Of a stretch of DNA of 64,000 nt, positions 49,978 through 58,513 are shown one piece after another. The DNA comes from Anaerolineae bacterium. GTDB lineage: Bacteria > Chloroflexota > Anaerolineae > Promineifilales > Promineifilaceae. The notes beneath the pieces were generated by a model. That model searched no databases, was not told the origin of the DNA, and saw only the letters and a list, made by a program, of their open reading frames with translations. Position 1 is the first letter of the stretch; the number at the start of each line of letters is the position of its first letter. The DNA lies in assembly GCA_023382655.1 (NCBI GenBank), contig JAHDWK010000020.1, forward strand, positions 1 through 64,000, read 5' to 3'. A program made the translations under genes and the position numbers.

Positions 49978-52900
49978 TTAGCGGACAAGCCAGAGGCGTA
50001 CTGTACCATCTGTGCTACCCGATGCCAGCAAGGTCCCATCTGGTGAAAACACCAATGATGGCACTACATCATTATGACCAGATAACGGAAGAGATTCAGC
50101 CGCTATATCACCTAAGTTCGAGAGGTAAACAGCCCCACTGCTATCACCGACCGCCAGCCAATTGTCAGAAAATGCGACTGTTCGGCCGCCGGGTTCAACC
50201 CTAACAAATGGCTCAGATAGATTTGAAGTCAAATCCCAAATCAACACATCTCCGTCAAGTCCAGCGGAGACTAGATGGCTGCTGTTTGTTGAAAAATCTA
50301 TAGAAGTCACGATGTCTTCGTGACCTGAAAGGATAACAGGTCTCTCGTTTAGATCAGATAAATCCCACAACCTGATGGTGCCGTCACCGTTACCAGTTGC
50401 CAACCAACGAGCATCTGGCGAAATAGCCAAATCGTAGATACCGTGATTTAGTTGAGCAACCAAAACAGGTTCATTACTTAGTGAAGCTACGTCCCACAAG
50501 CGGATAGTTCCGTCAAGACCACCAGATGCCAGCCATTGACCATTTGGTGTAAAGGCTACCCCAGTAACATCATTGGTATGTGTTTCCAGGACGATGGCTT
50601 CCTCCTCATTACCACTAATATTCCATAACCGGACTGTATCGTCCTGACCGCCGGAAGCCAACGTGATGCCATCAGGTGAAAAAGCTAACGATAAAACCTG
50701 GCCATCGTGTCCCGACAGCACTTGTGGCGTTGCGCCCAGATTAGCGAGATTGAACAAATGGATGCCTTGGGTGCTAGTAGATGCTAATTGACGGCCATCT
50801 GGTGAAAAAGCAACGGGCCATACGCCTCTTCCTAGATTAAATTGAGCCAGTTGTTGTCCGATGGTGACAAGTTCCACGTCGAATTGGTCGAGCACGGCCG
50901 TCATCGCCGCCCCTAATGCCGTGTCTGCGGTATTGGCAGCCACAATGCCTAAGGCATACCCTTCGCCGTCTAGCACCAGCGCCCCTTCGTCGCCGGAACT
51001 CATGGGTCTGTCTAGGGAAAAATCGGCGTTCACCGTCATGCTCTCACCAATACTTATCCGACAGGCGGACACGCAACTGATCTGCCGCTCTACCAGGCCA
51101 GAGGTACGGCCGTACACCCACACGCCTTCCCCCAACACCGGCTCACGCGCCCCGAGGATGGGGCCAATGCCGGGCACAGTGGTCTGGAAAGAGATACCCG
51201 GCTCTAAACGGGCGATGTTGATGAACAGGGCGGCGTCTATGGTGGGCAGGTCGGTGAGGGGGATGCGGCGGGCCGTATAAGCCACCGCATTTTCCGGCTG
51301 GCCGCCATCAATGGGGCTGGGCTGCAACACAGGCGCATCGGCCGCACCCAGGGCAAAGTTGGGGCCAAGCAGATAAAACACCCCCTGGTCATCCACCACA
51401 AAGGCGCTCAACGTCCCGGCCGTGTTAGAGTTCTGGTTGCCAATGCTGACGCCGGGCTGCAACGGCCGTACCGGAACGCGCAGCCGTTCTAGTTCGGCAA
51501 AAGTGCGGGTGGCTTCGGCAGCGGCCAGTGCCAGGGTAGCGTCCTGGGTCTGTTGGGCCACGGCCGTTTGCGCCACCACCGTGCTGAAGAGCACCACCTC
51601 CATGGTGGCTGTGGCATTGAGGCTCTCCTGGTAGACGGCCGTTTGGGCGACGGCCGTGTCGCGCGCAATGGTCTCCGCCGTGGCCGTAGCAATGGCCGCG
51701 GTGGCCGTTTCGTTGGCCGGGGCCTGTGCCGTAGAGGTTTCCGCCAGCGCCGCCACCGTGCCTTGTGACTCGACGGCCATCATCTCTTGCGCGGTACCGG
51801 TAGCAAAAAGTTCAGTAGCGGCAACATCCACAGCGGCGGCAAAAGCGGTGGCCGTTGTCTGCACATCACTGTCAGCCCCTGGTGGCGGAAATAGTGTTAA
51901 TAAGGGGATGCCCAACCCTAGTACGAGAACCACGCCAACAATACCGATGGCGATCTGCCGGATACGTTTGATCCGCGCCGCCTGCCGGGCGTCATGCCAC
52001 TGCCGGTTGGCCTGCTGAATGGGTTCAATCAGCCGATCATGGGTCAGTTCATACCAGCGGGAACCGGCCCGGATTTCGCCGCGAATGATGTGCATATCTT
52101 CCAGGATTTGCACGGCCGTGTTATTAATACCGGCCGTATCCCGTACCCCCCGGTAAACCGTACCGCGTGTACCCGCCGGGGTAATGAGCGACGTTTCAAA
52201 CCATTGCCGCAGTTGCTCCTCGTCCACCTCTGCCGGCGGCAGCGCCCGGTTCACCGCCCGCGTGTAAAAATTGGAAAGCGCCTGATCCACATTGCCAAAC
52301 TGGCGCAGATGTTCGGCCGTAATCGTCGTCACGTCGGCCGGTAAATCTTCCCACAAATTTTGGCACACTACCTGAAGCTGTACCGGTTCCACAAATTCAC
52401 CCGTCACCGTTTTCACTTGCCCGGCGAGCGTTTCGGCGCGCACGGCGCGTAAATCTTCCACCAGTTGTTCGGCCACGCCGGGGGCAAAGTTGCGCTCCGT
52501 CTCCCGCAATGGACTGCGAATGGCCGCCAGCGCCGCCTCCGGGCGCATCCGCTCCAGGCGGAAGCGCACGCCCAGATTGCGCGGCAGCAAATGAGCATAG
52601 GGATCAAGCTGGGCCACGTAGTCTTCCCGCAGGGAAAAGACGACGCGCAGCAGCGGATCATGATCCAACGCGCGGGCAATCTGGTTCAGGAACCTTTCCC
52701 GCTCCGGCCAGCGCGCCGGATACGCCGTGAAGAGTTCTTCCAACTGGTCAAAAATGAGAACACGGGGCTGGTCGTAACCGGCTGCATCTTGCCCATGGGG
52801 ATGATTTTGCAGGTAGGTGGGGATGGTCTGGTTGGCCCAATCGGCTGTGTGCCCTTCATTACCGGCCCAGCTAAACAAGGTGTAAAAGGCGTAGATGTTG

Positions 52901-53175
52901 TTAATCTCGGCCGGGTCAATGTTGCCGACTTCTGGCCCTTGCACACGAGCCATGGGCCACACTTCAAATTCCTCCGCTTCCAGCAGGGGCGCGACCTGGG
53001 CGTTCAGCAGCGAGGTTTTACCGGCGCCGGATTGAGCATACAACACCACCATGCGGTTGGCCACGATCAACGATAGCAGTTCCCGTGCTTCCTGGTCACG
53101 GCCGAAGAACCGGGCGCTGTCTTTCCGCTCAAACGGCCGTGGGCCGACGTAGGGGTTGGGTGTGGTATCTACCAT
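49978..53175 (-). CDS. STAND ATPase with membrane helix, inactive trypsin-like domain and WD40 repeats
   Basis: A 1065-residue multidomain protein. Residues 9-300 are a nSTAND ATPase (YVGPRPFERKDSARFFGRD, Walker A AQSGAGKTS 47-55, Walker B RVLIFDQLEELF 138-149). A winged-helix-like part follows to about 400. A membrane helix spans about 407-429, then an Ala/Thr-rich coil (436-566). Residues 571-770 match the Nal1-like trypsin fold (VLQPSPIDGG, VYGRTSGL). The usual His position is F607 (YLLGPNFALG), the Asp is D647 and the usual Ser is E730 (SGDEGALVL), so it cannot be a standard serine protease. From 782 there are seven WD40 repeats (VAFSPDGRQLAS). It follows a SIR2 gene 92 bases upstream on the same strand. 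Confidence 0.9.
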   Translation of the reverse strand: MVDTTPNPYVGPRPFERKDSARFFGRDQEARELLSLIVANRMVVLYAQSGAGKTSLLNAQVAPLLEAEEFEVWPMARVQGPEVGNIDPAEINNIYAFYTLFSWAGNEGHTADWANQTIPTYLQNHPHGQDAAGYDQPRVLIFDQLEELFTAYPARWPERERFLNQIARALDHDPLLRVVFSLREDYVAQLDPYAHLLPRNLGVRFRLERMRPEAALAAIRSPLRETERNFAPGVAEQLVEDLRAVRAETLAGQVKTVTGEFVEPVQLQVVCQNLWEDLPADVTTITAEHLRQFGNVDQALSNFYTRAVNRALPPAEVDEEQLRQWFETSLITPAGTRGTVYRGVRDTAGINNTAVQILEDMHIIRGEIRAGSRWYELTHDRLIEPIQQANRQWHDARQAARIKRIRQIAIGIVGVVLVLGLGIPLLTLFPPPGADSDVQTTATAFAAAVDVAATELFATGTAQEMMAVESQGTVAALAETSTAQAPANETATAAIATATAETIARDTAVAQTAVYQESLNATATMEVVLFSTVVAQTAVAQQTQDATLALAAAEATRTFAELERLRVPVRPLQPGVSIGNQNSNTAGTLSAFVVDDQGVFYLLGPNFALGAADAPVLQPSPIDGGQPENAVAYTARRIPLTDLPTIDAALFINIARLEPGISFQTTVPGIGPILGAREPVLGEGVWVYGRTSGLVERQISCVSACRISIGESMTVNADFSLDRPMSSGDEGALVLDGEGYALGIVAANTADTALGAAMTAVLDQFDVELVTIGQQLAQFNLGRGVWPVAFSPDGRQLASTSTQGIHLFNLANLGATPQVLSGHDGQVLSLAFSPDGITLASGGQDDTVRLWNISGNEEEAIVLETHTNDVTGVAFTPNGQWLASGGLDGTIRLWDVASLSNEPVLVAQLNHGIYDLAISPDARWLATGNGDGTIRLWDLSDLNERPVILSGHEDIVTSIDFSTNSSHLVSAGLDGDVLIWDLTSNLSEPFVRVEPGGRTVAFSDNWLAVGDSSGAVYLSNLGDIAAESLPLSGHNDVVPSLVFSPDGTLLASGSTDGTVRLWLVR

Positions 53176-53182
53176 CTTGTTA

Positions 53183-53267
53183 TCGTAATCCGTAATCCGT
53201 GACCCGTGACCCGTGACCCGTTATCCGTGACCCGTCGGATAACGGATTACGGACAACGGATTACGGT
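53183..53267. repeat. GTAATCCG/GTGACCCG repeat palindrome
   Basis: Tandem GTAATCC, GTGACCC words (53186-53230) face their complement GGATAACGGATTACGG up to 53267, filling the whole gap between the SIR2 and STAND genes. The palindrome overlaps neither gene. Confidence 0.75.
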
Positions 53268-54407
53268 TTACATCCACTGCACATGCGGCCGTAACCGCTG
53301 GCATACTTCTGCCAGTTCATAGAGACGGCCGCGCCGCTGTACATAGGTGAGCAATTCCATAATGAATACCGGTTTGGTATCCGCGAAGGTTTCGTAATCA
53401 ATCCGCAGTTCATATTGCGCCATCTGCCGTAATTCTTGCAGATTAAAGGTGTCGCTGAGGTTTGTTTGCAGCCGCAGCAGGTCAATGATGGGCTGGGCGG
53501 CCACGCTGGCCTGGGGGGTAAACGCTGCCCCCTGGCGGCGACGGCTCAATTCAGCAATAAACTGTTCGGCCGTACCCCAATAGACCCGCATTTGCCGGTC
53601 GGTCAGGTCAATATACTTGTTCAGGTATTCCTGTACTTTTTCTTTGGCCGGTTCGGAGGCGTCATCTGGCAGTGGCGCCATCTGCACGGTCACGCTGATG
53701 CGACGCAGGTCGCCCTGCGCGGCCGCCACCAGCCCCCGGAACAGCACCCGGAAATCCCAATCTCCGGGCCGGTAGCCGATGAACAAGAGCGAGGAATCGG
53801 TGAGCGCCTGCTGGATGCGCGGCGGCAAGTTGTATTCGTTGGAAGAGATATTCACCAAGAAGTCCAGATAATCGTCTTCGGTGAGCACCATTGATTCCGG
53901 GGATTCCACGTGTCCATGCAGATGATAAATCAGGGGGTTGGCCGGGGTGGGTTGGTAGCCGGTTTCCAGGAGGGAAGGGTGGGAGCGTAGCAGATAAGGG
54001 TTCCAGCGACACAATTCGCGGCGCGGCTCCTTTTGACGCTGCACCAATGCCTCCATCATCATATTGTCGTAGTTGGTGGTGATGAAGATGGGCAGTGGCA
54101 GATCGGCCAGGATACTATGTGGCTGGTTGGCGGTGGCGAAGTCTGGTTTTTGGGCCGCTTCTATCTGCTTTTGCATTTCATCATGGGGAAAGTAGCGGTG
54201 GTTTTCCACGGCCAGATATTGACTGACGCGGGACAGGTCGCCATTTTCCAGGGGGTAGCCAAATTCGCTGGCCCAGCGGGTGGCCATGGCGCGGCGGGTG
54301 GGCAGATAGGGCTGGTTGATGGCCGGCCCAATGAAAGGGGTGCATTTGCCGTCGGCGATGCGTTTCAGCAGGAGGTTCCAATCTCGTTCGTTCAGGCCAG
54401 TTTCCAC
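53268..54407 (-). CDS. SIR2-domain protein with C-terminal effector-associated-like domain
   Basis: The start is GTG 54405-54407 with AGGA 8 bases upstream; the frame upstream has no ATG before a stop. The 379-residue product has a SIR2_2 fold: TPFIGPAINQPYLP for the nucleotide loop, FITTNYDNMM with N112, and YHLHGHVESPESMVLTEDDY with H162/H164. The last 70 residues (IIDLLRLQTNLSDTFNLQEL, then LLTYVQRRGRLYELAEVCQR and LRP) resemble the death-like effector-associated domains of bacterial conflict systems. It probably degrades NAD+ when triggered. The downstream STAND protein is the likely sensor partner. Confidence 0.85.
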   Translation of the reverse strand: METGLNERDWNLLLKRIADGKCTPFIGPAINQPYLPTRRAMATRWASEFGYPLENGDLSRVSQYLAVENHRYFPHDEMQKQIEAAQKPDFATANQPHSILADLPLPIFITTNYDNMMMEALVQRQKEPRRELCRWNPYLLRSHPSLLETGYQPTPANPLIYHLHGHVESPESMVLTEDDYLDFLVNISSNEYNLPPRIQQALTDSSLLFIGYRPGDWDFRVLFRGLVAAAQGDLRRISVTVQMAPLPDDASEPAKEKVQEYLNKYIDLTDRQMRVYWGTAEQFIAELSRRRQGAAFTPQASVAAQPIIDLLRLQTNLSDTFNLQELRQMAQYELRIDYETFADTKPVFIMELLTYVQRRGRLYELAEVCQRLRPHVQWM

Positions 54408-54472
54408 GAAGAAATCCTTGTCTGGGTAGTTGGTCAGGTTGCCTGAGGATTATAGCGGGAGTGGGCACGGCC

Positions 54473-54540
54473 GTAAAACCGTAAACCGTAATCTGTAATC
54501 CGAATGGTTCACGGATTACGGATTACGGTTTACGGGTCAC
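54473..54540. repeat. GTAATCCG-type palindrome
   Basis: AACCGTAAACCGTAATCTGT faces ACGGATTACGGATTACGG then TTTACGGGTCACGG. It overlaps the last codons of the pRiA4-like gene, whose C-terminal ARDP comes from the repeat. Confidence 0.7.
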
Positions 54541-55426
54541 GGGCATATTGCACGGGAGGCTTGCCGTGGTTGTCAATCTGGCGGGGGTAGTTACCGGCCT
54601 GCACCTGAGGACGAATGGCGACGACCTCAATATCAAAGAGGTGGTCGGCGGCGTAGTCATAGTGGTAGAGAAAATGATGGCCCACCACCAGCCCTAACTG
54701 GCCGATGATGGCCTCGAAGGCCCAGGGGGGGCGGTCTTGTTCGTGGGCACAGGAGAAACGGTAACGGCCGTCATACTTCCGTCCATTCATGTAAAACGAA
54801 AACAGGTGTTCGTTGTCCCACCCAAAAGCGTGCTGGATAAAGCGTTGCAGGTCACGCAAGGTTTGCTCGGAACGAATAGCGATGGTGCGGTAAACGCGCC
54901 GGTTGTGCAAGGGCATCACCTTCAGATCATACACGCCGTCGGGGTGGTCTAGCGGCACCGGTTCCCCGGCAATTTGCAAGATACGCCGCGCCTGAAAGCG
55001 GGGGGCAAAGGCCGCATCATAGGCGGCGACCAGAGCGAGTTCGTTGAGGATGGGGTTGGGGAACGGCCGTCCCGCTTCGGTAAAAGCGCGCCCCAGGTAA
55101 TGGATGGCCAGTTCGCGCACTTCGGCATGGGGGTGGTGGGTAAGCTGGCGCAGGCTGGCGGTAGCGGCCGCGTGGTAATGACGAATGACGATGAGGGCCA
55201 GGGCGGCGATGGCAATGGTCAGCCGTTCATGGCGGAAGGGGTTGGTGGGGTCGGTGGTCACGGCCGTGTCTTGCCAAAAGTTCACCAGTTGTGGAGCGGC
55301 CGTGCCCCCAAATGCCGCCAACTGTTGTATATCATGCAGGGCAGACATCTGCTGGTAATTTAACGGCTCTTTGGGAACCGGCATGGGCGTTTGCCACAGC
55401 CACTCTTCTAATGGATCGATTAACAT
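54530..55426 (-). CDS. pRiA4b ORF-3-like domain protein with HEAT-like N-terminus
   Basis: The ATG has AGGA 9-12 bases upstream. The 298-residue product begins with a helical HEAT-like region (about 1-150: VRELAIHYLGRAFTEAGRPF). The plasmid pRiA4b ORF-3-like domain follows (RTIAIRSEQTLRDLQRFIQH, AFGWDNEHLFSFYMNGRKYD, LFDIEVVAI). The domain occurs in plasmid and mobile-element proteins of unknown function. It lies upstream of the SIR2-STAND pair with a repeat between them, and may or may not belong to it. Confidence 0.82.
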   Translation of the reverse strand: MLIDPLEEWLWQTPMPVPKEPLNYQQMSALHDIQQLAAFGGTAAPQLVNFWQDTAVTTDPTNPFRHERLTIAIAALALIVIRHYHAAATASLRQLTHHPHAEVRELAIHYLGRAFTEAGRPFPNPILNELALVAAYDAAFAPRFQARRILQIAGEPVPLDHPDGVYDLKVMPLHNRRVYRTIAIRSEQTLRDLQRFIQHAFGWDNEHLFSFYMNGRKYDGRYRFSCAHEQDRPPWAFEAIIGQLGLVVGHHFLYHYDYAADHLFDIEVVAIRPQVQAGNYPRQIDNHGKPPVQYARDP

Positions 55427-55554
55427 GGCTTTTTTCCTGAACAGGTAGTGTAACAGGTTTCATCACGCTACAAAAGAGGCATGGCTGCGCCCCGACCAAT
55501 GGCAGTTGCCAATTGATGAACCAGCGCCTTTCTGCCCCTTGCCTGGCCCTATTT

Positions 55555-56508
55555 CTATGGTTTTTGTAACAGCCAGCAGCGGTGGATGCGTTTGTTGTGG
55601 AAATCTTCGGGAATGGTTTGGGGGGTGAGTTCGGTGCAGGTGACGGCGGGGGGTACGGCCGTGTTGTCTAGCTTGAACCGGCGAGAGTTGGTGCTGAAAA
55701 AAAGTTCGCCGCCGGGAGCGAGCAGGCGCAGGCAGTTTTGCATCAGGGCTGGATGGTCACGATCTATGGCAAACGACGCCTGCTGCATCCGTTTGGAATT
55801 GCTGAAGGTGGGCGGGTCACAAATGATCAGATCGTACTGCTCGCCGCGAGTGGCAGCATCCACCAGATATTGCAGGCAGTCGGCCGTGATGATCGGATGT
55901 TGCTGGCCGACGGCAAAGCCGTTGTGTGCCAGATTGCGGGCGGCCCATTCGCTGTAGGTGGGGCTGAGGTCAACGGTGGTGGTGTGGTGGGCACGGCCGT
56001 GTGCCGCATACACCGTGAATGACCCTGTATAAGCAAACAGGTTCAGCACCCGTTTTCCGGCGGCCCGCTCCCGTACCATCGCCCGTGTCTGGCGATGGTC
56101 GAGAAAAAGACCCGTATCCAGATAATCGCTCAGGTTCACCTCAAAAATCAGCCCTTGTTCCCGCACCAACCGGCTATGCCCGGTCTGCGCCAGCCGTTCA
56201 TACTGTGTCTCTAGCCCTTGCTGCCGTGCCCGCTCCTTAATGAAAATTTGCCCGGCCGTTACGCCCAAACCCGCCTGAATTTCCGCCAGTGTGTGTGCCC
56301 GCCAGGCGGCTTGTTGCGCGGGCGTTTCATCACGAGTCCGTTCATATAACCAGGTCACCACCTCTCCATCATACCAATCAATAATGGCCGGGTATTCGGG
56401 GATGTTCCGTTCATACAACCGGTAACAGGTAACGTCTTGCCGTTTGGCCCATTTTTGTAAATGGCGTTGTCGTTTTTGTAGGCGATTCGCTAACATAGAA
56501 ACACTCAT
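55555..56508 (-). CDS. rlmK: 23S rRNA guanine-N7 methyltransferase, RlmK type
   Basis: The 317-residue protein aligns with the C-terminal RlmK half of E. coli RlmKL: MLANRLQKRQRHLQKWAKRQ, then VTCYRLYERNIPEYPAIIDW, FLDHRQTRAMV, SAM-binding motif LNLFAYTGSFTVYAA and catalytic DPPTFSNSKRM. RlmK makes m7G2069 in 23S rRNA. The RlmL half, which methylates G2445, is absent, so this is a stand-alone RlmK. It is transcribed divergently from the ROK kinase gene. Confidence 0.88.
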   Translation of the reverse strand: MSVSMLANRLQKRQRHLQKWAKRQDVTCYRLYERNIPEYPAIIDWYDGEVVTWLYERTRDETPAQQAAWRAHTLAEIQAGLGVTAGQIFIKERARQQGLETQYERLAQTGHSRLVREQGLIFEVNLSDYLDTGLFLDHRQTRAMVRERAAGKRVLNLFAYTGSFTVYAAHGRAHHTTTVDLSPTYSEWAARNLAHNGFAVGQQHPIITADCLQYLVDAATRGEQYDLIICDPPTFSNSKRMQQASFAIDRDHPALMQNCLRLLAPGGELFFSTNSRRFKLDNTAVPPAVTCTELTPQTIPEDFHNKRIHRCWLLQKP

Positions 56509-56607
56509 GTGTTTATGTGTTCAAGTGGTCAGGTGTTTGGGGCCGTGTTCCTCACCCCTTCACCTTATCACCGGTTCACCTTATCAAGTATAGCGACGAG
56601 GTACAAA

Positions 56608-57525
56608 ATGGGAATCATTTTAGCGTTGGATTTTGGCGGGACGAAATTGACGGCGGGGGTGGTGGACACGGCCGTGCACCACACCCATGACCTTACCTGG
56701 CAGGCACACAAGCGGGTTTATTCTCCGGCAGATGGCCACGCGCAGGTTGATCTGGCGACGATGACAGCGTTGGGGCGGGAATTGCTGGCGGGGGAAAGAG
56801 CCACGGCTGTTGGCGTCAGTTTTGGCGGCCCAGCCGATTATCACACCGGGTTGGTACGCCTCTCTCACCACGTAGTCGGTTGGGAAGAGACGCCTTTGCA
56901 ACAACGGCTGGAAGGGATATTTGCCGCACCAGTTCGCATAGACAATGATGCTAATGTAGCGGCCTTAGGCGAATGGCGGTTTGGCGCGGGGCAGGGTGTG
57001 GCTGATTTGTTATACATCACCGTGAGTACGGGGGTGGGTGGTGGCTGGATAGTGGGCGGACGGCCGTATCGCGGGCACAACGGCATGGCCGGTGAAATTG
57101 GGCACACTATCGTTGACCCGGCAGGGCCAATCTGCTTATGTGGTAAACAGGGCTGCGTGGAACGATTAGCCTCTGGCCCCTACATGGCCGCTGACCTGGC
57201 AGATGCATTGGGGATGCCTGGCCATGAAATAGCAGGTCATGATGTCGCCGAGATGGCTGCCTGGGGAGATGAGGTCGCGCTTGCCATTTTACAGCGGGGC
57301 GCCTGGGCGTTGGGTGTAGGCATTGGCAATGCGGCTAACTTAATGAATCCGCAGCGCGTCATTCTAGGTGGGGGTGTGACCAAATCGGGGACAGGTTGGT
57401 GGGAAAAGGTACGCCAGACTGCCCGCCAAACAGCATTGCCACAAGTGCAATTTGACATTGTGCCTGCCGCTTTAGCGGATGATGCGCCGTTGTGGGGGGC
57501 GGTGGCGTTGATGGAAACAGAGTAA
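56608..57525 (+). CDS. ROK-family sugar kinase (glucokinase-like)
   Basis: I use ATG 56608, which has GAGG 8 bases upstream; the longer frame lacks a start signal. The 305-residue product has ATP-binding DFGGTK (7-12), GEIGHTIVDPAGPICLCGKQ followed by GCVERLASG, with the zinc motif C-x-C-G-x2-G-C and its ROK Glu-His. It should phosphorylate glucose or a related hexose. The sugar locus at 19-29 kb makes free glucose, so it could be a functional complement, though it is 28 kb away. Confidence 0.9.
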   Translation: MGIILALDFGGTKLTAGVVDTAVHHTHDLTWQAHKRVYSPADGHAQVDLATMTALGRELLAGERATAVGVSFGGPADYHTGLVRLSHHVVGWEETPLQQRLEGIFAAPVRIDNDANVAALGEWRFGAGQGVADLLYITVSTGVGGGWIVGGRPYRGHNGMAGEIGHTIVDPAGPICLCGKQGCVERLASGPYMAADLADALGMPGHEIAGHDVAEMAAWGDEVALAILQRGAWALGVGIGNAANLMNPQRVILGGGVTKSGTGWWEKVRQTARQTALPQVQFDIVPAALADDAPLWGAVALMETE

Positions 57526-57562
57526 TTGGGTAATTATGGGATTACCCAATTACTCGACTACT
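57524..57562. repeat. TAATTGGGTAATT-type palindrome between convergent genes
   Basis: GTAATTGGGTAAT faces ATTACCCAATTAC with TATGGG between. It overlaps the ROK stop and lies next to the double-VOC stop. Confidence 0.7.
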
Positions 57563-57563
57563 T

Positions 57564-58361
57564 TCAGTAACCCGGCGGCGGATCGGATGGCCCATTAAAT
57601 TTCATAATGGTGAAAACTGCGCCTTGCGGGTCTTGAATCACGGCAAAATGCCCCATTTCGCCGGCGGGCATGACGGGCACCAGAATGTTGGCGCCCAACT
57701 CTTGCGCTCTGGCCTGGTAGGCTTCTACGTCCTCAACCTGGAAATAAACAGCCCAGTTGGAGGGCACATCACCCCAGGATTCATCCATAGCCAGCATACC
57801 GGCCTGGCGACGGCCGTCCTGGGCGAACACCACATACCCATTTTCATCTGCCTGCCCTTCCCAACCAAACACCGATTTGTAAAACTCTTGGGCAGCGCCA
57901 GTGTCTCTGGTTTGTAGCTCATTCCACACCAGGGTGTTGGGTTGGTTCACCAATTCAGCGCCGGTGTGTCGCCGCGGTTGCCACACACCCACAATTGCGC
58001 CTGTGGGGTCTTGGGCCATCAACATGCGCCCTTCTTCCATGACATCCATGGGCGGGAACAGGAGGACGCCACCTGCCGCCGCCACACGCTCGGCCACGCT
58101 GTTCACATCGTCGTGTTTCACGTAGGACATCCAGTGGGAAGGGACACCCTGCGCCTGCATCTCCGGCTGCAATTCGCCCAAACCGGCGACGCTGTGCCCA
58201 CCCAGGTTCAGCATGGTGTAAACGCCGCCTGTGTCAATAGGGCGGTCTTCAATTTCCCAGCCGAAGAGGGCTGAATAAAACGCTTTGGCTCCAGCCGGGT
58301 CGGTGGTGGACAAATCCACCCAACAAAAAATACCGTCAGGATACTGTTTTACAACTTGCAT
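57564..58361 (-). CDS. Double-VOC protein (27 kDa-antigen/Cfp30B-like)
   Basis: The start is ATG 58359-58361 with GGAGAG 6 bases upstream. The 265-residue product has two VOC modules. The first is FCWVDLSTTDPAGAKAFYSA, ...GWEIEDRP. The second is LVWNELQTRDTGAAQEFYKS, ...GWEGQADE. Each ends with a DPTGA/DPQGA metal-side strand (AQDPTGAIVGVWQP, IQDPQGAVFTIMKF). Proteins of this type are often annotated as glyoxalase-like or hydroxylase, and their substrates are unknown. Confidence 0.88.
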   Translation of the reverse strand: MQVVKQYPDGIFCWVDLSTTDPAGAKAFYSALFGWEIEDRPIDTGGVYTMLNLGGHSVAGLGELQPEMQAQGVPSHWMSYVKHDDVNSVAERVAAAGGVLLFPPMDVMEEGRMLMAQDPTGAIVGVWQPRRHTGAELVNQPNTLVWNELQTRDTGAAQEFYKSVFGWEGQADENGYVVFAQDGRRQAGMLAMDESWGDVPSNWAVYFQVEDVEAYQARAQELGANILVPVMPAGEMGHFAVIQDPQGAVFTIMKFNGPSDPPPGY

Positions 58362-58513
58362 GGGAACTCTCCTTTTTTGTGAAAAACTGATTGACAGAAA
58401 GTAGTTTTCCAGCCTGCGCCGGGAAAAAGAGTATACCACAAATAGAACTTATGTGCTACTTTTTGCGCGAATTTGAGGGTGTCAATTTTGGCAACCGATC
58501 TGATAATGGAGCA

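Noticed and set aside
53183..53267. Possible CRISPR-like short tandem repeats (GTGACCC, GTAATCC)
   Set aside because: Units are 7-8 bases, without spacers of constant length, and form a palindrome. No cas genes are in the window.
49978..54407. CBASS or classical Avs assignment for the SIR2-STAND pair
   Set aside because: No nucleotide cyclase or Cap2/Cap3-like gene is adjacent. The SIR2 and STAND parts are on separate proteins with a membrane helix and WD40 repeats, unlike single-chain Avs proteins.
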